Source: Chitinophaga agri (GTDB taxonomy: Bacteria; Bacteroidota; Bacteroidia; Chitinophagales; Chitinophagaceae). Taken from it: a DNA stretch of 64,000 nt. Below are positions 16,286-24,022 of the stretch, piece by piece. Below the pieces are notes generated by a model, which searched no databases, was not told the DNA's origin, and was given only the letters and a program-made list of their open reading frames with translations. The stretch spans positions 2,852,001 through 2,916,000 of the forward strand of contig NZ_CP048113.1 of the NCBI RefSeq assembly GCF_010093065.1, read 5' to 3'. The position numbers and the translations under genes are program-made. Every line of letters begins with the position of its first letter. Position 1 is the first letter of the stretch.

Positions 16286-17527
16286 TTATGATTTTTCAGA
16301 CAGCAGGCTATCTACAAGGCTGTTGAACTCTTTCTTGAATGCCTCATAGTGTTCACCTGTACCAGGGCCGGAGAAGCCGGTGTGTACTTCTCTTACATTC
16401 CCTTTTCTGTCGATAAAGATAGTGGTCGGAAATCCTTTGATAGTGGTGATCTGTGGCAGGGTCTTCTCTGTTCTCTGTGGATCAGATACGGTTACACCAG
16501 TGATCAGCACGGGATAATTTACATCAAATCTCTTCAGGAAACCCTTCAGGGCTTTTTGTGATTTCTCAAAGTCAGTGGTCCGCTCGTAAGCCAGACCGAT
16601 CACTTCTACGCCACGGGCTTTATTCTCTTTATACCAGTTTGACAGGAAGCCTGTTTCGTCCATACAGTTCGGACACCACGACCCCATGATCGTGATCACC
16701 ACCACTTTATTTTCAAAGCGCTTATCCTTAAAACTTACTTTTTTACCATTGATATCCGGGAAAGTGAAGTCAGGACGTCCGCTGCCTTCTTTCGCAGAAG
16801 CCAGGGCCGTTGCATCCGGCAGGGCCGCTTTTTCGTCTTTCACAGCCGACCAGTGTTCCTTACCATCACCGATACCGGCATAGAAAACACCATTTTCCAG
16901 GCTGTTTTCTTTGACCAGGGCAGTGAAATAATAGGCATGAGAACCGTCAAAAGTAGACAGTTTCAGGGTATCGCCATCAACAATCCCTTCCAGGAAACGG
17001 TAATCACCGGTTGGTGTCAGAAACGTACCGTGTACGATATTCCCCTGTTGTTTAAACTCCCCCACTGCGAAGGAAGAATCGCTCTTACCAGGAGAAGTGA
17101 ACCAGGTAGCATAACGACCGGTTACATTGCCTTTTGCAGGCGTATGTTGCTCAAAGCGTTGTTTTACATTATGTTCTGCCGAAAAAGGAATGCTCACGTC
17201 CCTGTCAGCCAGGTGACGGATCCAGCTACCTTCGATGCGACCTGCTTTAGTGAAAGCAGCTTTGAACTCGGAGTCAAAAAAAGGCATCTTTATAAAGAGG
17301 GAGTCTCCCTGGATCTTCACATCATCTACCAGCAGACGATCATTTGCGTTCAGCACATACACGAGTTTTTTACGCGCGCTGTCCTTTACTTCAAAGTTAA
17401 AAACGATGTCAGCACCGTCTTTCCTGTGCAGGCTAGCCTGCCATACACCCTTCTCCAGGTCCCATTTTTCAAGCTGTGTGCCGAAGATAAATGCCGGAAG
17501 GCATAATAAAAGCCAAAGTTTCTTCAT
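16286..17527 (-). CDS. TlpA-like thiol-disulfide oxidoreductase with N-terminal extension
   Basis: 413 residues, exported. A short signal (1-16) is followed by a 230-residue beta-rich region and then by a thioredoxin domain: FPDINGKKVSFKD, the active site GSWCPNCMDE, and the cis-Pro region GFPTTIFIDRKGNVREVHTG. TlpA/ResA relatives reduce disulfides in periplasmic proteins and apocytochromes. In Bacteroidota this form with an N-terminal substrate-like domain is common, and its partner is unknown. It is a single gene with a TTCG-type -7 element about 60 bases upstream. Confidence 0.9.
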   Translation of the reverse strand: MKKLWLLLCLPAFIFGTQLEKWDLEKGVWQASLHRKDGADIVFNFEVKDSARKKLVYVLNANDRLLVDDVKIQGDSLFIKMPFFDSEFKAAFTKAGRIEGSWIRHLADRDVSIPFSAEHNVKQRFEQHTPAKGNVTGRYATWFTSPGKSDSSFAVGEFKQQGNIVHGTFLTPTGDYRFLEGIVDGDTLKLSTFDGSHAYYFTALVKENSLENGVFYAGIGDGKEHWSAVKDEKAALPDATALASAKEGSGRPDFTFPDINGKKVSFKDKRFENKVVVITIMGSWCPNCMDETGFLSNWYKENKARGVEVIGLAYERTTDFEKSQKALKGFLKRFDVNYPVLITGVTVSDPQRTEKTLPQITTIKGFPTTIFIDRKGNVREVHTGFSGPGTGEHYEAFKKEFNSLVDSLLSEKS

Positions 17528-17585
17528 ATTGTTATTTACCTACTTATGTTAGTTTTCATTTATCCTACAATATTAGTAGAGTATG

Positions 17586-17593
17586 CGAAGATA
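17586..17593 (-). promoter_or_regulatory. possible -7 element of the TlpA-like gene
   Basis: The minus strand reads TATCTTCG, a one-base variant of TAnnTTTG, 59 bases before the start at 17527. It lies just outside the 3' end of the VOC gene. A clear -33 TTTG is lacking. Confidence 0.35.
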
Positions 17594-17601
17594 ACAAAAG
17601 T

Positions 17602-17961
17602 TTATTTTATCATTTTTTCAACCAGCTCAATTCTGCGGCCATCCATGTCTTTTACAACGGCAGCATAGCCCCATTCCGTACTGGCAGGCGCCTGTACAGT
17701 TTCTACCCCCATTTCTTCCAGGCATTGAAGTGTGGAATTGAGACTTTCCACTGTAAATCCCAGGCGTGTGGTGGTATCGGGTTCGGCGACGCTCTCAGGT
17801 AGTGGATAAATTTCAAATGTTAGTCCTTCCAATGTGCTGGCATAGTGATAGGGTCCTTTGCCATAGCGATGATGCTCAAATGTTATTCCCAAAGTGCTGT
17901 AGAATCTGAGCTGTTCTTCCGGCCGGTTAGTTTTAATAACTACCAGATTTAGTTGTATCAT
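17602..17961 (-). CDS. VOC family (glyoxalase/bleomycin-resistance-like) protein
   Basis: 119 residues with one vicinal-oxygen-chelate module: LNLVVIKTNRPEEQLRFYSTLGI at the start, HHRYGKGPYHYAS, LTFEIYPL, and RLGFTVESL with VVKDMDGRRIELVEK at the end. The small size means it acts as a dimer. VOC proteins include glyoxalases, dioxygenases and resistance proteins; nothing here selects among them. It is in tandem with the TlpA-like gene (74 bases apart), probably as a separate unit. Confidence 0.85.
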   Translation of the reverse strand: MIQLNLVVIKTNRPEEQLRFYSTLGITFEHHRYGKGPYHYASTLEGLTFEIYPLPESVAEPDTTTRLGFTVESLNSTLQCLEEMGVETVQAPASTEWGYAAVVKDMDGRRIELVEKMIK

Positions 17962-18054
17962 ACTTCCTTGCTTCCTTTATTGACCTTCCCAAAGTAAAAA
18001 ACATAATCAGGAAATGCAAGAGCGGGGTCAGGAATTAGAGAATTAGGAACGGGA

Positions 18055-18164
18055 AATCAGGAATTGGTTAGTCTGACAGGTATTAGTTGTCAGGCGCTTG
18101 TTGATGGTAACAAGCATATGGTTGTTATTCGTATTGAAGGTTTGATAAGGTGAAATTCCTGATT
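18055..18164. repeat. MITE-like element (copy B)
   Basis: AATCAGGAATT at 18055-18065 is the reverse complement of 18154-18164. The left end is preceded by further GGAATTA units from 18029 (TCAGGAATTAGAGAATTAGG), and the right end by CGTAATTCGTAAC. It sits in the gap between the divergent VOC and hydrolase genes. Its interior resembles copy A weakly (GTTAG...ACAG...AGT.GTCA). Confidence 0.5.
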
Positions 18165-18185
18165 CGTAATTCGTAACTTAATAGT

Positions 18186-19028
18186 ATGAAAAAGTACCGG
18201 TTAGCCTTTTCACTCATTGCCCGTATATCTCCGCGGATGGCTGCAAAGACGTTCCTTCATTTCTTCAGTAAACCACCGAAGAGAGCCTTCCGTCATTACC
18301 ATCTGCAACTCAGGGAGGCAGCACAGGAAAACAATATACCACTGACGGCCTACGCTTTCAGTAAACAACAGATCAGTGTCAAAACCTATACATGGGGAAA
18401 CAGCGGCAAAAAGATATTGCTGCTGCATGGCTGGGGAGGCAGCGCGCTGGACTTCGGGCACCTGGTTGATATACTGGTAGGAAACGGATACCAGGTTATT
18501 TCGTTTGATCAGCCGGCACATGGCTTCTCCACCGGAAAAAACAGTAACCTGATCCAGTGGATGCATGTGATCAGAGCCTTCCTGGAACAGCATCGGGATA
18601 TCTATGGCATTATAGGACATTCCTTCGGCGGACTGGCCGCCACCCTTACATTGGCCAGGGAACAGGTACATATATCGAAACTCATCATCATGGCAGCATC
18701 GATATCAGCTCCGGCTATCTTCGATGATGCCTATGATCAGATGGGACTGAACAAGAAAGTAAGGAAGGTCATTCCGGGCATTGTACAGGAAACATTAAAG
18801 GATGATCTTTCTACGATGGATATGCATCAGCAGTTCAGGTCCGTAAAAACTGACGGCGTGCTGTTTATCTATGATGAAAATGACGAGATCATTCCACCAA
18901 CGCAATCCGCCTTTTTCCTTCAGCAGCACCCGGAAGTTGAAGGATTTAAGATCAGGGGTGAAGGACACTACAGGATTATTAGAGACAAGCAGGTACTTAA
19001 TAAAATAGTTGATTACCTTCATCAGTAA
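18186..19028 (+). CDS. alpha/beta hydrolase
   Basis: 280 residues, cytoplasmic. Oxyanion-hole motif LLHGWGG at 79-85, nucleophile elbow GHSFGG at 144-149 (Ser146), acid residue probably in FIYDENDEIIP, and the final His in GEGHYRIIRD. The fold and triad are intact. The N-terminal 45 residues are basic and may be membrane-associated. The substrate cannot be told. It starts 22 bases after repeat copy B, which may have displaced or supplied its promoter. Confidence 0.9.
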   Translation: MKKYRLAFSLIARISPRMAAKTFLHFFSKPPKRAFRHYHLQLREAAQENNIPLTAYAFSKQQISVKTYTWGNSGKKILLLHGWGGSALDFGHLVDILVGNGYQVISFDQPAHGFSTGKNSNLIQWMHVIRAFLEQHRDIYGIIGHSFGGLAATLTLAREQVHISKLIIMAASISAPAIFDDAYDQMGLNKKVRKVIPGIVQETLKDDLSTMDMHQQFRSVKTDGVLFIYDENDEIIPPTQSAFFLQQHPEVEGFKIRGEGHYRIIRDKQVLNKIVDYLHQ

Positions 19029-19055
19029 TCATTAATCTTAATTCCTGCTGAACGT

Positions 19056-19154
19056 ATGAAATTTTACACCGCCCTTACCTGTGCACTAGGGCTGGCCGCC
19101 TGTGGCCCTGACACAGTTATCGTCAATTTAAAACATCCCAAAAAGTTTTTTTAG
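19056..19154 (+). CDS. very small lipoprotein candidate (32 aa)
   Basis: An ATG at 19056 opens a 32-codon frame. The product has an N-terminal Lys, a hydrophobic stretch and a lipobox ending LAAC (Cys16), then 16 residues rich in Val, Lys and Pro ending KKFF. The frame lies just downstream of the hydrolase stop and just upstream of the candidate ECF41 promoter. Entericidin-like and other tiny lipoproteins have this form. The evidence is the signal and lipobox only. Confidence 0.4.
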   Translation: MKFYTALTCALGLAACGPDTVIVNLKHPKKFF

Positions 19155-19159
19155 TTTTC

Positions 19160-19186
19160 TGTCACGTTTTGATTTCCTGACCTGTC
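19160..19186 (+). promoter_or_regulatory. candidate ECF41-type promoter
   Basis: TGTCACG at 19160-19166 and TGTC at 19183-19186 are separated by 16 bases. ECF41 sigma factors are known to recognise a TGTCACA / CGTC pair upstream of their own operon. The site is 44 bases before the AhpD-like gene that precedes the ECF41-like gene, so autoregulation is likely. Confidence 0.5.
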
Positions 19187-19229
19187 ATATTACCGTAAAC
19201 AGTCTTTTAACTATTTAAAAACGATAATA

Positions 19230-19691
19230 ATGACACAGAGAATTGCCTATCAGGAAATGCCTAAAGAACTATGGGCGGGTCTGACAAAAATCGGCGCCTA
19301 TCTGAAAACCTGCGACATCGATCAGCAGTTACTATCCCTGCTATATTACAGGGCTTCCCAGATCAACGGCTGTACTGCCTGCCTGGACATGCACGCCAAG
19401 GAATCCATACACCATGGAGACACTCACCAGCGCCTGCATGGGGTGATCGCCTGGAGAGAAACACCTTATTTCACAGATAAAGAACGCGCGGCCCTTGCAT
19501 TCACGGAAGCACTGACCAATGTCAATCAGCAGGACATTGACGATGCTACTTTTGATGCACTGACCGAACATTTCACTACAGCAGAGATCACAACGCTCAC
19601 CATGGCCATCGCTACTGTGAATACATACAACAGGATCAACAAAACATTCAGACCTGTTCCAGGCAATTACAAAGTGGGCGAATACGCATAA
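19230..19691 (+). CDS. carboxymuconolactone decarboxylase / AhpD-like protein
   Basis: 153 residues, all-helical. The redox core is NGCTACLDMH: Cys48, Cys51 and His55, the AhpD-like peroxidase signature. This makes a thiol-dependent peroxidase or redox sensor more likely than a ring-opening decarboxylase. It starts 41 bases before the ECF41-type sigma gene. Such genes are the classical neighbours and targets of ECF41 sigma factors. Confidence 0.9.
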   Translation: MTQRIAYQEMPKELWAGLTKIGAYLKTCDIDQQLLSLLYYRASQINGCTACLDMHAKESIHHGDTHQRLHGVIAWRETPYFTDKERAALAFTEALTNVNQQDIDDATFDALTEHFTTAEITTLTMAIATVNTYNRINKTFRPVPGNYKVGEYA

Positions 19692-19732
19692 AAAAGACTA
19701 TCTTATTTTAGCAACGATCAACCGCTATCACT

Positions 19733-20575
19733 ATGTTGAAGGATTATCAATACACCCTGTTCCCATATGCATATAACATTCTCGGCTCGGCGGAGGATGC
19801 GAAAGACACCATACAGGACGTACTGTCCAATTACGTATCGTCCAACAGGGATGGTATAGAGAATGAAAAAGCGTACCTGATACGCAGTGTGATCAACCAG
19901 TCGATCAACGCAAAAAATAAGCGAAAAACAGTCAATTATGAAGACGTATGGTTGCCGGAACCGGTAGCTACAGAAGAGGCAGATCAATCGCTGCATCTGC
20001 GGGATATCGGTTCCTATACAATGCTTATACTGATGGAAGAACTCAATCCCAAAGAAAGGGCGGTATTTATACTGAAAGAAGGCTTTGGCTATTCACATGA
20101 TGAAATAGCCGATGTGTTGTCCGGAACGGTGGAACAGTCCCGTAAACTGCTTAGCAGGGCGAAAGCTAAACTCGACCAGCGGAAACAGGGTGCACCACTG
20201 AGTAGCAGGACAGTATCATCCGCCTTGCTGGATCAGTATCTGCATGCCATACGAAAAGGAGATACGGAAAGACTGGAGAATATGTTATCAAAGGATATCG
20301 TCTTTTATGCCGACGGTGGTAAAAATCTCAACGTGGCGAAGAAGATCTGCACGGGCGTACAGGAAGTATCACAGTTCCTGGTACATGTCTACGACAAATA
20401 TCAGCAAAAGTTCAGGTTTGAATTTACCATGATCAATCATCAGCCGGCGTTGTTGTTTTATCTGGGCGAAAAACTGTATGGCTGCCAGGTATTCACGATC
20501 TCTGCTGAAGATAACAGGATCACACAGATCTCTACAGTACTGGACCCGGAAAAATTAAAGAACCTGGCGAACTAG
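19733..20575 (+). CDS. ECF41-type RNA polymerase sigma factor with SnoaL-like C-terminus
   Basis: 280 residues: sigma region 2 (about 5-65, HTIQDV-like TIQDVLSNYV), region 4 (about 95-150, LNPKERAVFILKEGFGYSHDEIADVL), then a SnoaL-like extension (about 160-275). ECF41 proteins have no separate anti-sigma; the extension regulates the sigma core. Two ECF41 hallmarks are present: WLPEP at 73-77 in the linker, and DGGK at 194-197, which matches the conserved DGGGK motif but is one Gly shorter. The C-terminal LDPEKL resembles the terminal NPDKL motif. Cotranscribed with the AhpD-like gene. Confidence 0.85.
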   Translation: MLKDYQYTLFPYAYNILGSAEDAKDTIQDVLSNYVSSNRDGIENEKAYLIRSVINQSINAKNKRKTVNYEDVWLPEPVATEEADQSLHLRDIGSYTMLILMEELNPKERAVFILKEGFGYSHDEIADVLSGTVEQSRKLLSRAKAKLDQRKQGAPLSSRTVSSALLDQYLHAIRKGDTERLENMLSKDIVFYADGGKNLNVAKKICTGVQEVSQFLVHVYDKYQQKFRFEFTMINHQPALLFYLGEKLYGCQVFTISAEDNRITQISTVLDPEKLKNLAN

Positions 20576-20611
20576 CACTATTATTACACACTCCTTCCGC
20601 TATGAATAACG

Positions 20612-20668
20612 AAGCCGTCTTATGCAACTATATCAGTTAATGATACAATCAGCATAAGACGGCTTTAT
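20612..20668. terminator. terminator shared by sigma gene and yggS
   Basis: AAGCCGTCTTATGC at 20612-20625 is the exact reverse complement of 20652-20665, a 14-bp stem with a 26-base loop between convergent genes. The T-tract after it is short (TTTATG). Confidence 0.7.
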
Positions 20669-20708
20669 GTAAGAGAATATCTGCCGCGTAATAGCCGTAT
20701 GAAAGCGG

Positions 20709-21386
20709 TTAATATCTTGCACCAAAGAGCATACTGCCAATGCGCACCATGGTACTCCCCTCTTCCAGGGCGATCTTATAGTCACCGCTCATACCCACTG
20801 ACAACTCAGTGAAAGCATCTGTATCTGCAAAGAAGCGTTGTTTCATTCCCTGCTGTAATGTGTGCAGGTGATGAAATTCATTCTTCACCTGCTGCATATC
20901 GTCTGTATTGGTAGCCATCCCCATTAATCCGGCGATCTGGATATGTGCGAAACGGTCTTTCTGCGCAGTGTAAGTTTCCAACAGTTGTTCCAGTTCTGTA
21001 TCATCCAGACCGAATTTTGTTTCTTCGGCAGCGATATGTACCTGTAGCAAACAGCGGATCACCCGGTTATGCTTAGCGGCCTGTTTGCTGATCTCTTCCA
21101 GTAACTTCAGACTATCCACCGCATGCACCATACTGACAAACGGGGCGATATATTTTACTTTATTAGATTGCAAATGTCCTATAAAGTGCCATTCGATATC
21201 TGCGGGCAGCTGTGGTTGCTTATCCTGTAATTCCTGCACATAATTCTCTCCGAAGATACGCTGACCAGCATCATACAATGCCTGAATATCTGATACGGGC
21301 TTGATCTTGGAAACAGCTACCAGCTTTGCGTTATAAGGCTTCAGCTGTTCATTTATCTGCTGATATGCGGTTAAGTTGACTGACAT
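20709..21386 (-). CDS. yggS: YggS family pyridoxal-phosphate homeostasis protein
   Basis: Binds PLP through a Schiff base and helps to control free PLP; no enzymatic reaction is known. Start chosen at ATG 21386 (225 residues, MSVNLT). Motifs: LVAVSKIKP with the PLP lysine near residue 28, GQRIFGENYVQEL, WHFIGHLQSNK and, at the C-terminus, ELSVGMSGDYKIALEEGSTMVRIGSMLFG, which holds the phosphate-binding loop. The promoter at 21391 lies so close to the ATG that the mRNA must be nearly leaderless. Confidence 0.95.
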   Translation of the reverse strand: MSVNLTAYQQINEQLKPYNAKLVAVSKIKPVSDIQALYDAGQRIFGENYVQELQDKQPQLPADIEWHFIGHLQSNKVKYIAPFVSMVHAVDSLKLLEEISKQAAKHNRVIRCLLQVHIAAEETKFGLDDTELEQLLETYTAQKDRFAHIQIAGLMGMATNTDDMQQVKNEFHHLHTLQQGMKQRFFADTDAFTELSVGMSGDYKIALEEGSTMVRIGSMLFGARY

Positions 21387-21390
21387 GATG

Positions 21391-21422
21391 CAAAAGTATC
21401 GCAATCAGCCACGAATTACAAA
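21391..21422 (-). promoter_or_regulatory. Bacteroidota-type promoter of yggS
   Basis: On the minus strand TTTG (21422-21419), a 20-base spacer and TACTTTTG (21398-21391), matching TTTG / TAnnTTTG. The predicted start falls at or within a few bases of the ATG at 21386. Confidence 0.7.
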
Positions 21423-21511
21423 TCCGTTCCCGGCTGCCCCGGCCTTTCTATAAGCACACATCCCGGAAGCCATCGGCCCGGGATGCATATAAATTGTATG
21501 AGTGTAGTTGA

Positions 21512-22651
21512 TTAACCTAAGATAGCCCTTCCGATAACAATACGTTGTACCTCGCTGGTACCTTCGTATATCTGTGTGATCTTGGCATCACGCATCAGGC
21601 GTTCTACATGGTATTCTTTTACATATCCATACCCACCATGTACCTGTACAGCTTCCGTAGTAACCCACATCGCCGTTTCTGATGAAAATACTTTTGCCAT
21701 AGAGCCGCTCAGTGTATAGTCCAGGTGCAGGTCTTTGTCTCTCGCTGCTTTCAGGCATAATAGTCTGGAAGCTTCAATCCGGGTAGCCATATCGGCCAGC
21801 TTGAACTGAATAGCCTGATGCTGACTGATCTCTTTACCAAAAGCCTTTCTTTCCTTCGCATATTTAACGGCGAGTTCATATGCACCGCTGGCGATACCCA
21901 ATGCCTGAGATGCGATACCGATACGGCCACCGGCCAGTGTTTTCATAGCAAATTTAAATCCGAAACCATCCTCTCCTATTCTGTTCTCCTTTGGCACTTT
22001 CACATCCTGGAACATGATGCTGTGCGTATCACTACCGCGGATACCCATTTTATTCTCTTTCGCGCCTACGGTCACCCCATGTGTGCTCTTCTCTACGATC
22101 AGGGCATTGATACCTTTGCTGCCTTTTTCGGGATAGGTCTGTGCGATCAGCAGGTATACGCTGGCGCTGTTACCATTAGTGATCCAGTTTTTAGTACCGT
22201 TCACCAGGTAATGATCGCCCTTATCTTCCGCCGTGGTACGCTGTGAGGTGGCATCAGAACCCGCTTCCGGCTCACTGAGCAGAAAGGCACCGGTGATCTC
22301 ACCTTTTGCCAGGGGAACAAGGTATTTCTGTTTTTGTTCTTCCGTACCGAAAGTCTCCAGGCCCCAGCATACGAGTGAGTTATTCACACTCATACATACC
22401 GAGGCAGAAGCATCTATTTTGGAAATCTCTTCCATGGCCAGTACATAAGATACGGTATCGAGTCCCGCACCACCGTATTTCGGGTCTACCATCATGCCAA
22501 GGAAGCCAAGTTCACCCAGTTTCTTAATCTGTTCTGCGGGATAAATCTGTTTTTCGTCACGTTCTATTACGCCAGGGAGCAATTCATTTACGGCAAAATC
22601 GCGTGCCGCCTTTTGTATCATGAGGTGTTCTTCAGTAAGTTGAAAATCCAT
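21512..22651 (-). CDS. acyl-CoA dehydrogenase (short-chain, butyryl-CoA type)
   Basis: Flavin-dependent alpha,beta-dehydrogenation of acyl-CoA in beta-oxidation. 379 residues, the usual length. The family motifs are visible: GAFLLSEPEAGSDATSQRTTA, WITNGNSAS, the FAD-binding VHGGYGYVKEYHVERLMRDAKITQIYEGTSEVQ, and the catalytic base glutamate in YEGTSE, which is typical of short- and medium-chain enzymes. Electrons would go to electron-transfer flavoprotein, not encoded here. Single-gene unit with a -7 box upstream. Confidence 0.95.
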   Translation of the reverse strand: MDFQLTEEHLMIQKAARDFAVNELLPGVIERDEKQIYPAEQIKKLGELGFLGMMVDPKYGGAGLDTVSYVLAMEEISKIDASASVCMSVNNSLVCWGLETFGTEEQKQKYLVPLAKGEITGAFLLSEPEAGSDATSQRTTAEDKGDHYLVNGTKNWITNGNSASVYLLIAQTYPEKGSKGINALIVEKSTHGVTVGAKENKMGIRGSDTHSIMFQDVKVPKENRIGEDGFGFKFAMKTLAGGRIGIASQALGIASGAYELAVKYAKERKAFGKEISQHQAIQFKLADMATRIEASRLLCLKAARDKDLHLDYTLSGSMAKVFSSETAMWVTTEAVQVHGGYGYVKEYHVERLMRDAKITQIYEGTSEVQRIVIGRAILG

Positions 22652-22691
22652 GGAATTTGTGTTTTACGGGTTTTATGACTTATCAGTCTTT

Positions 22692-22699
22692 CAAAGCTA
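22692..22699 (-). promoter_or_regulatory. -7 element of the acyl-CoA dehydrogenase gene
   Basis: The minus strand reads TAGCTTTG, an exact TAnnTTTG, 41 bases before the start. No TTTG at the usual spacing. Confidence 0.45.
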
Positions 22700-22906
22700 T
22701 TTTTTAATAGTCAGGTAAAAAAATACCGTCTTCAAAATTCATTGTTATCCATTATTCTATGCAAAAGATTAAAGATTTTTTGAAGATACAGCGTCCTTAT
22801 TGCAATTGATTTAGCTTTTACCGCAAGTGGATATACGCCTCGACAATAGGGTGCGGCAACCGTTCTGCCAAAATCGTGTAGCTTGGTAGCAGGATAACTT
22901 TCTTTT

Positions 22907-23854
22907 ATGAAAAATATCAAGATCATTGAGGTGAAGTCGGAAATCGGAGCAGGCACCCGTGGGGCCAGCCTGGGAGTAGAAGCCATTAAAATAGCTGCGT
23001 TGGATTTCATGAGCAATTTTTTTGTACACTTCCCTACCGAAGCCATAGAAACCGAGAATAAGCTGTTGTTCGAACCGATCGAATCTCCCTATGCCAAAAG
23101 AATCAAAGGGACCCTGACATTATATGAAAGGATCAGCAAAAGTATTTGTGAGACGGTGAAAACGAACTGGTTCCCCGTGGTACTTTCCGGCGATCACAGT
23201 ACAGCAGGAGCCACTATCGCCGGACTGAAAATGGCCCGGCCCAAAGCGAAACTGGGCGCCATCTGGATTGACGCCCATGCGGACCTGCATACCCCGTTCA
23301 CCACCCCTTCCGGTAATATGCATGGCATGCCTGTTGCCATTTCTATCGCAGAAGATAATCTGGAATGTAAGGTGCATGAAGTGGATGAGAATACCCTTAA
23401 AACCTGGGATAAGCTCAAAAACCTGGGTGGAATTGCGCCAAAGATACTACCGGAAGATATTGTGTTCATTTCCCTTCGGGATTATGAGAAAGAGGAAGAA
23501 CACCTGATCAAGTCATACGGCATGAAGGTGATCTCGACCAACGAGGTACGCCGTAAAGGCCCTGAGCAGATCGCCCGGTCCGTATTCCGTTACCTCAGCG
23601 ATTGTGAGTACATCTATGTCTCTTTCGATGTGGATAGCCTGGATTCCTCTATATCCAAAGGTACCGGTACCCCTGTAACCAATGGGCTGCGGGAACGTGA
23701 GGCAGAGGACCTGATCTCTAAGTTCATGCAACACAGGAAGATCTGCTGCTTTGAGATCACAGAGGTGAACCCGACCCTTGATAAAGAGAACCTGATGGCA
23801 GAAATCGCCTTTAATATATTACAACGCAGCGTCAATGTGCTGCTTCTCAACTAG
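22907..23854 (+). CDS. arginase/agmatinase/formiminoglutamase family hydrolase
   Basis: 315 residues of the ureohydrolase fold. The binuclear Mn site is complete: GDHS at 95-98, DAHADLH at 122-128 and DVDSLD around 240, followed by EVNPTLD. The sequence is closest to arginases (AGTRGASLG near the start, as in arginase RGASLG), which would release ornithine and urea from arginine; agmatinase or formiminoglutamase activity is not excluded by motif alone. Single gene, ended by a strong hairpin. Confidence 0.9.
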   Translation: MKNIKIIEVKSEIGAGTRGASLGVEAIKIAALDFMSNFFVHFPTEAIETENKLLFEPIESPYAKRIKGTLTLYERISKSICETVKTNWFPVVLSGDHSTAGATIAGLKMARPKAKLGAIWIDAHADLHTPFTTPSGNMHGMPVAISIAEDNLECKVHEVDENTLKTWDKLKNLGGIAPKILPEDIVFISLRDYEKEEEHLIKSYGMKVISTNEVRRKGPEQIARSVFRYLSDCEYIYVSFDVDSLDSSISKGTGTPVTNGLREREAEDLISKFMQHRKICCFEITEVNPTLDKENLMAEIAFNILQRSVNVLLLN

Positions 23855-23870
23855 GCATACTTAAACAGGA

Positions 23871-23922
23871 AAAGGCCTGTTACAGGAGGAAGACTGGAAC
23901 TTCCGGACTGTAACAGGCCTTT
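23871..23922 (+). terminator. terminator of the arginase-family gene
   Basis: The 15-bp arms AAAGGCCTGTTACAG (23871-23885) and CTGTAACAGGCCTTT (23908-23922), with an inner GGAAG/CTTCC pairing. Confidence 0.8.
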
Positions 23923-23964
23923 GATCTTGATATAGCTTTTACCCGGGTATACCAGGGTATAACA

Positions 23965-24003
23965 AGCGACGAACTAGCGACGAACTAGCGACGAACTAGC
24001 GAC
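23965..24003. repeat. 11-bp tandem repeat, 3.5 copies
   Basis: AGCGACGAACT is repeated exactly at 23965, 23976 and 23987, then AGCGAC. It lies in the gap between the convergent arginase-family and GH63-like genes, just beyond the stop of the latter. Confidence 0.8.
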
Positions 24004-24022
24004 GGCGAAACGATGAACCTGA

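Noticed and set aside
22732..23046. 104-codon minus-strand frame before the arginase-family gene
   Set aside because: It overlaps the start of the arginase-family gene and its product shows no pattern of a real protein.
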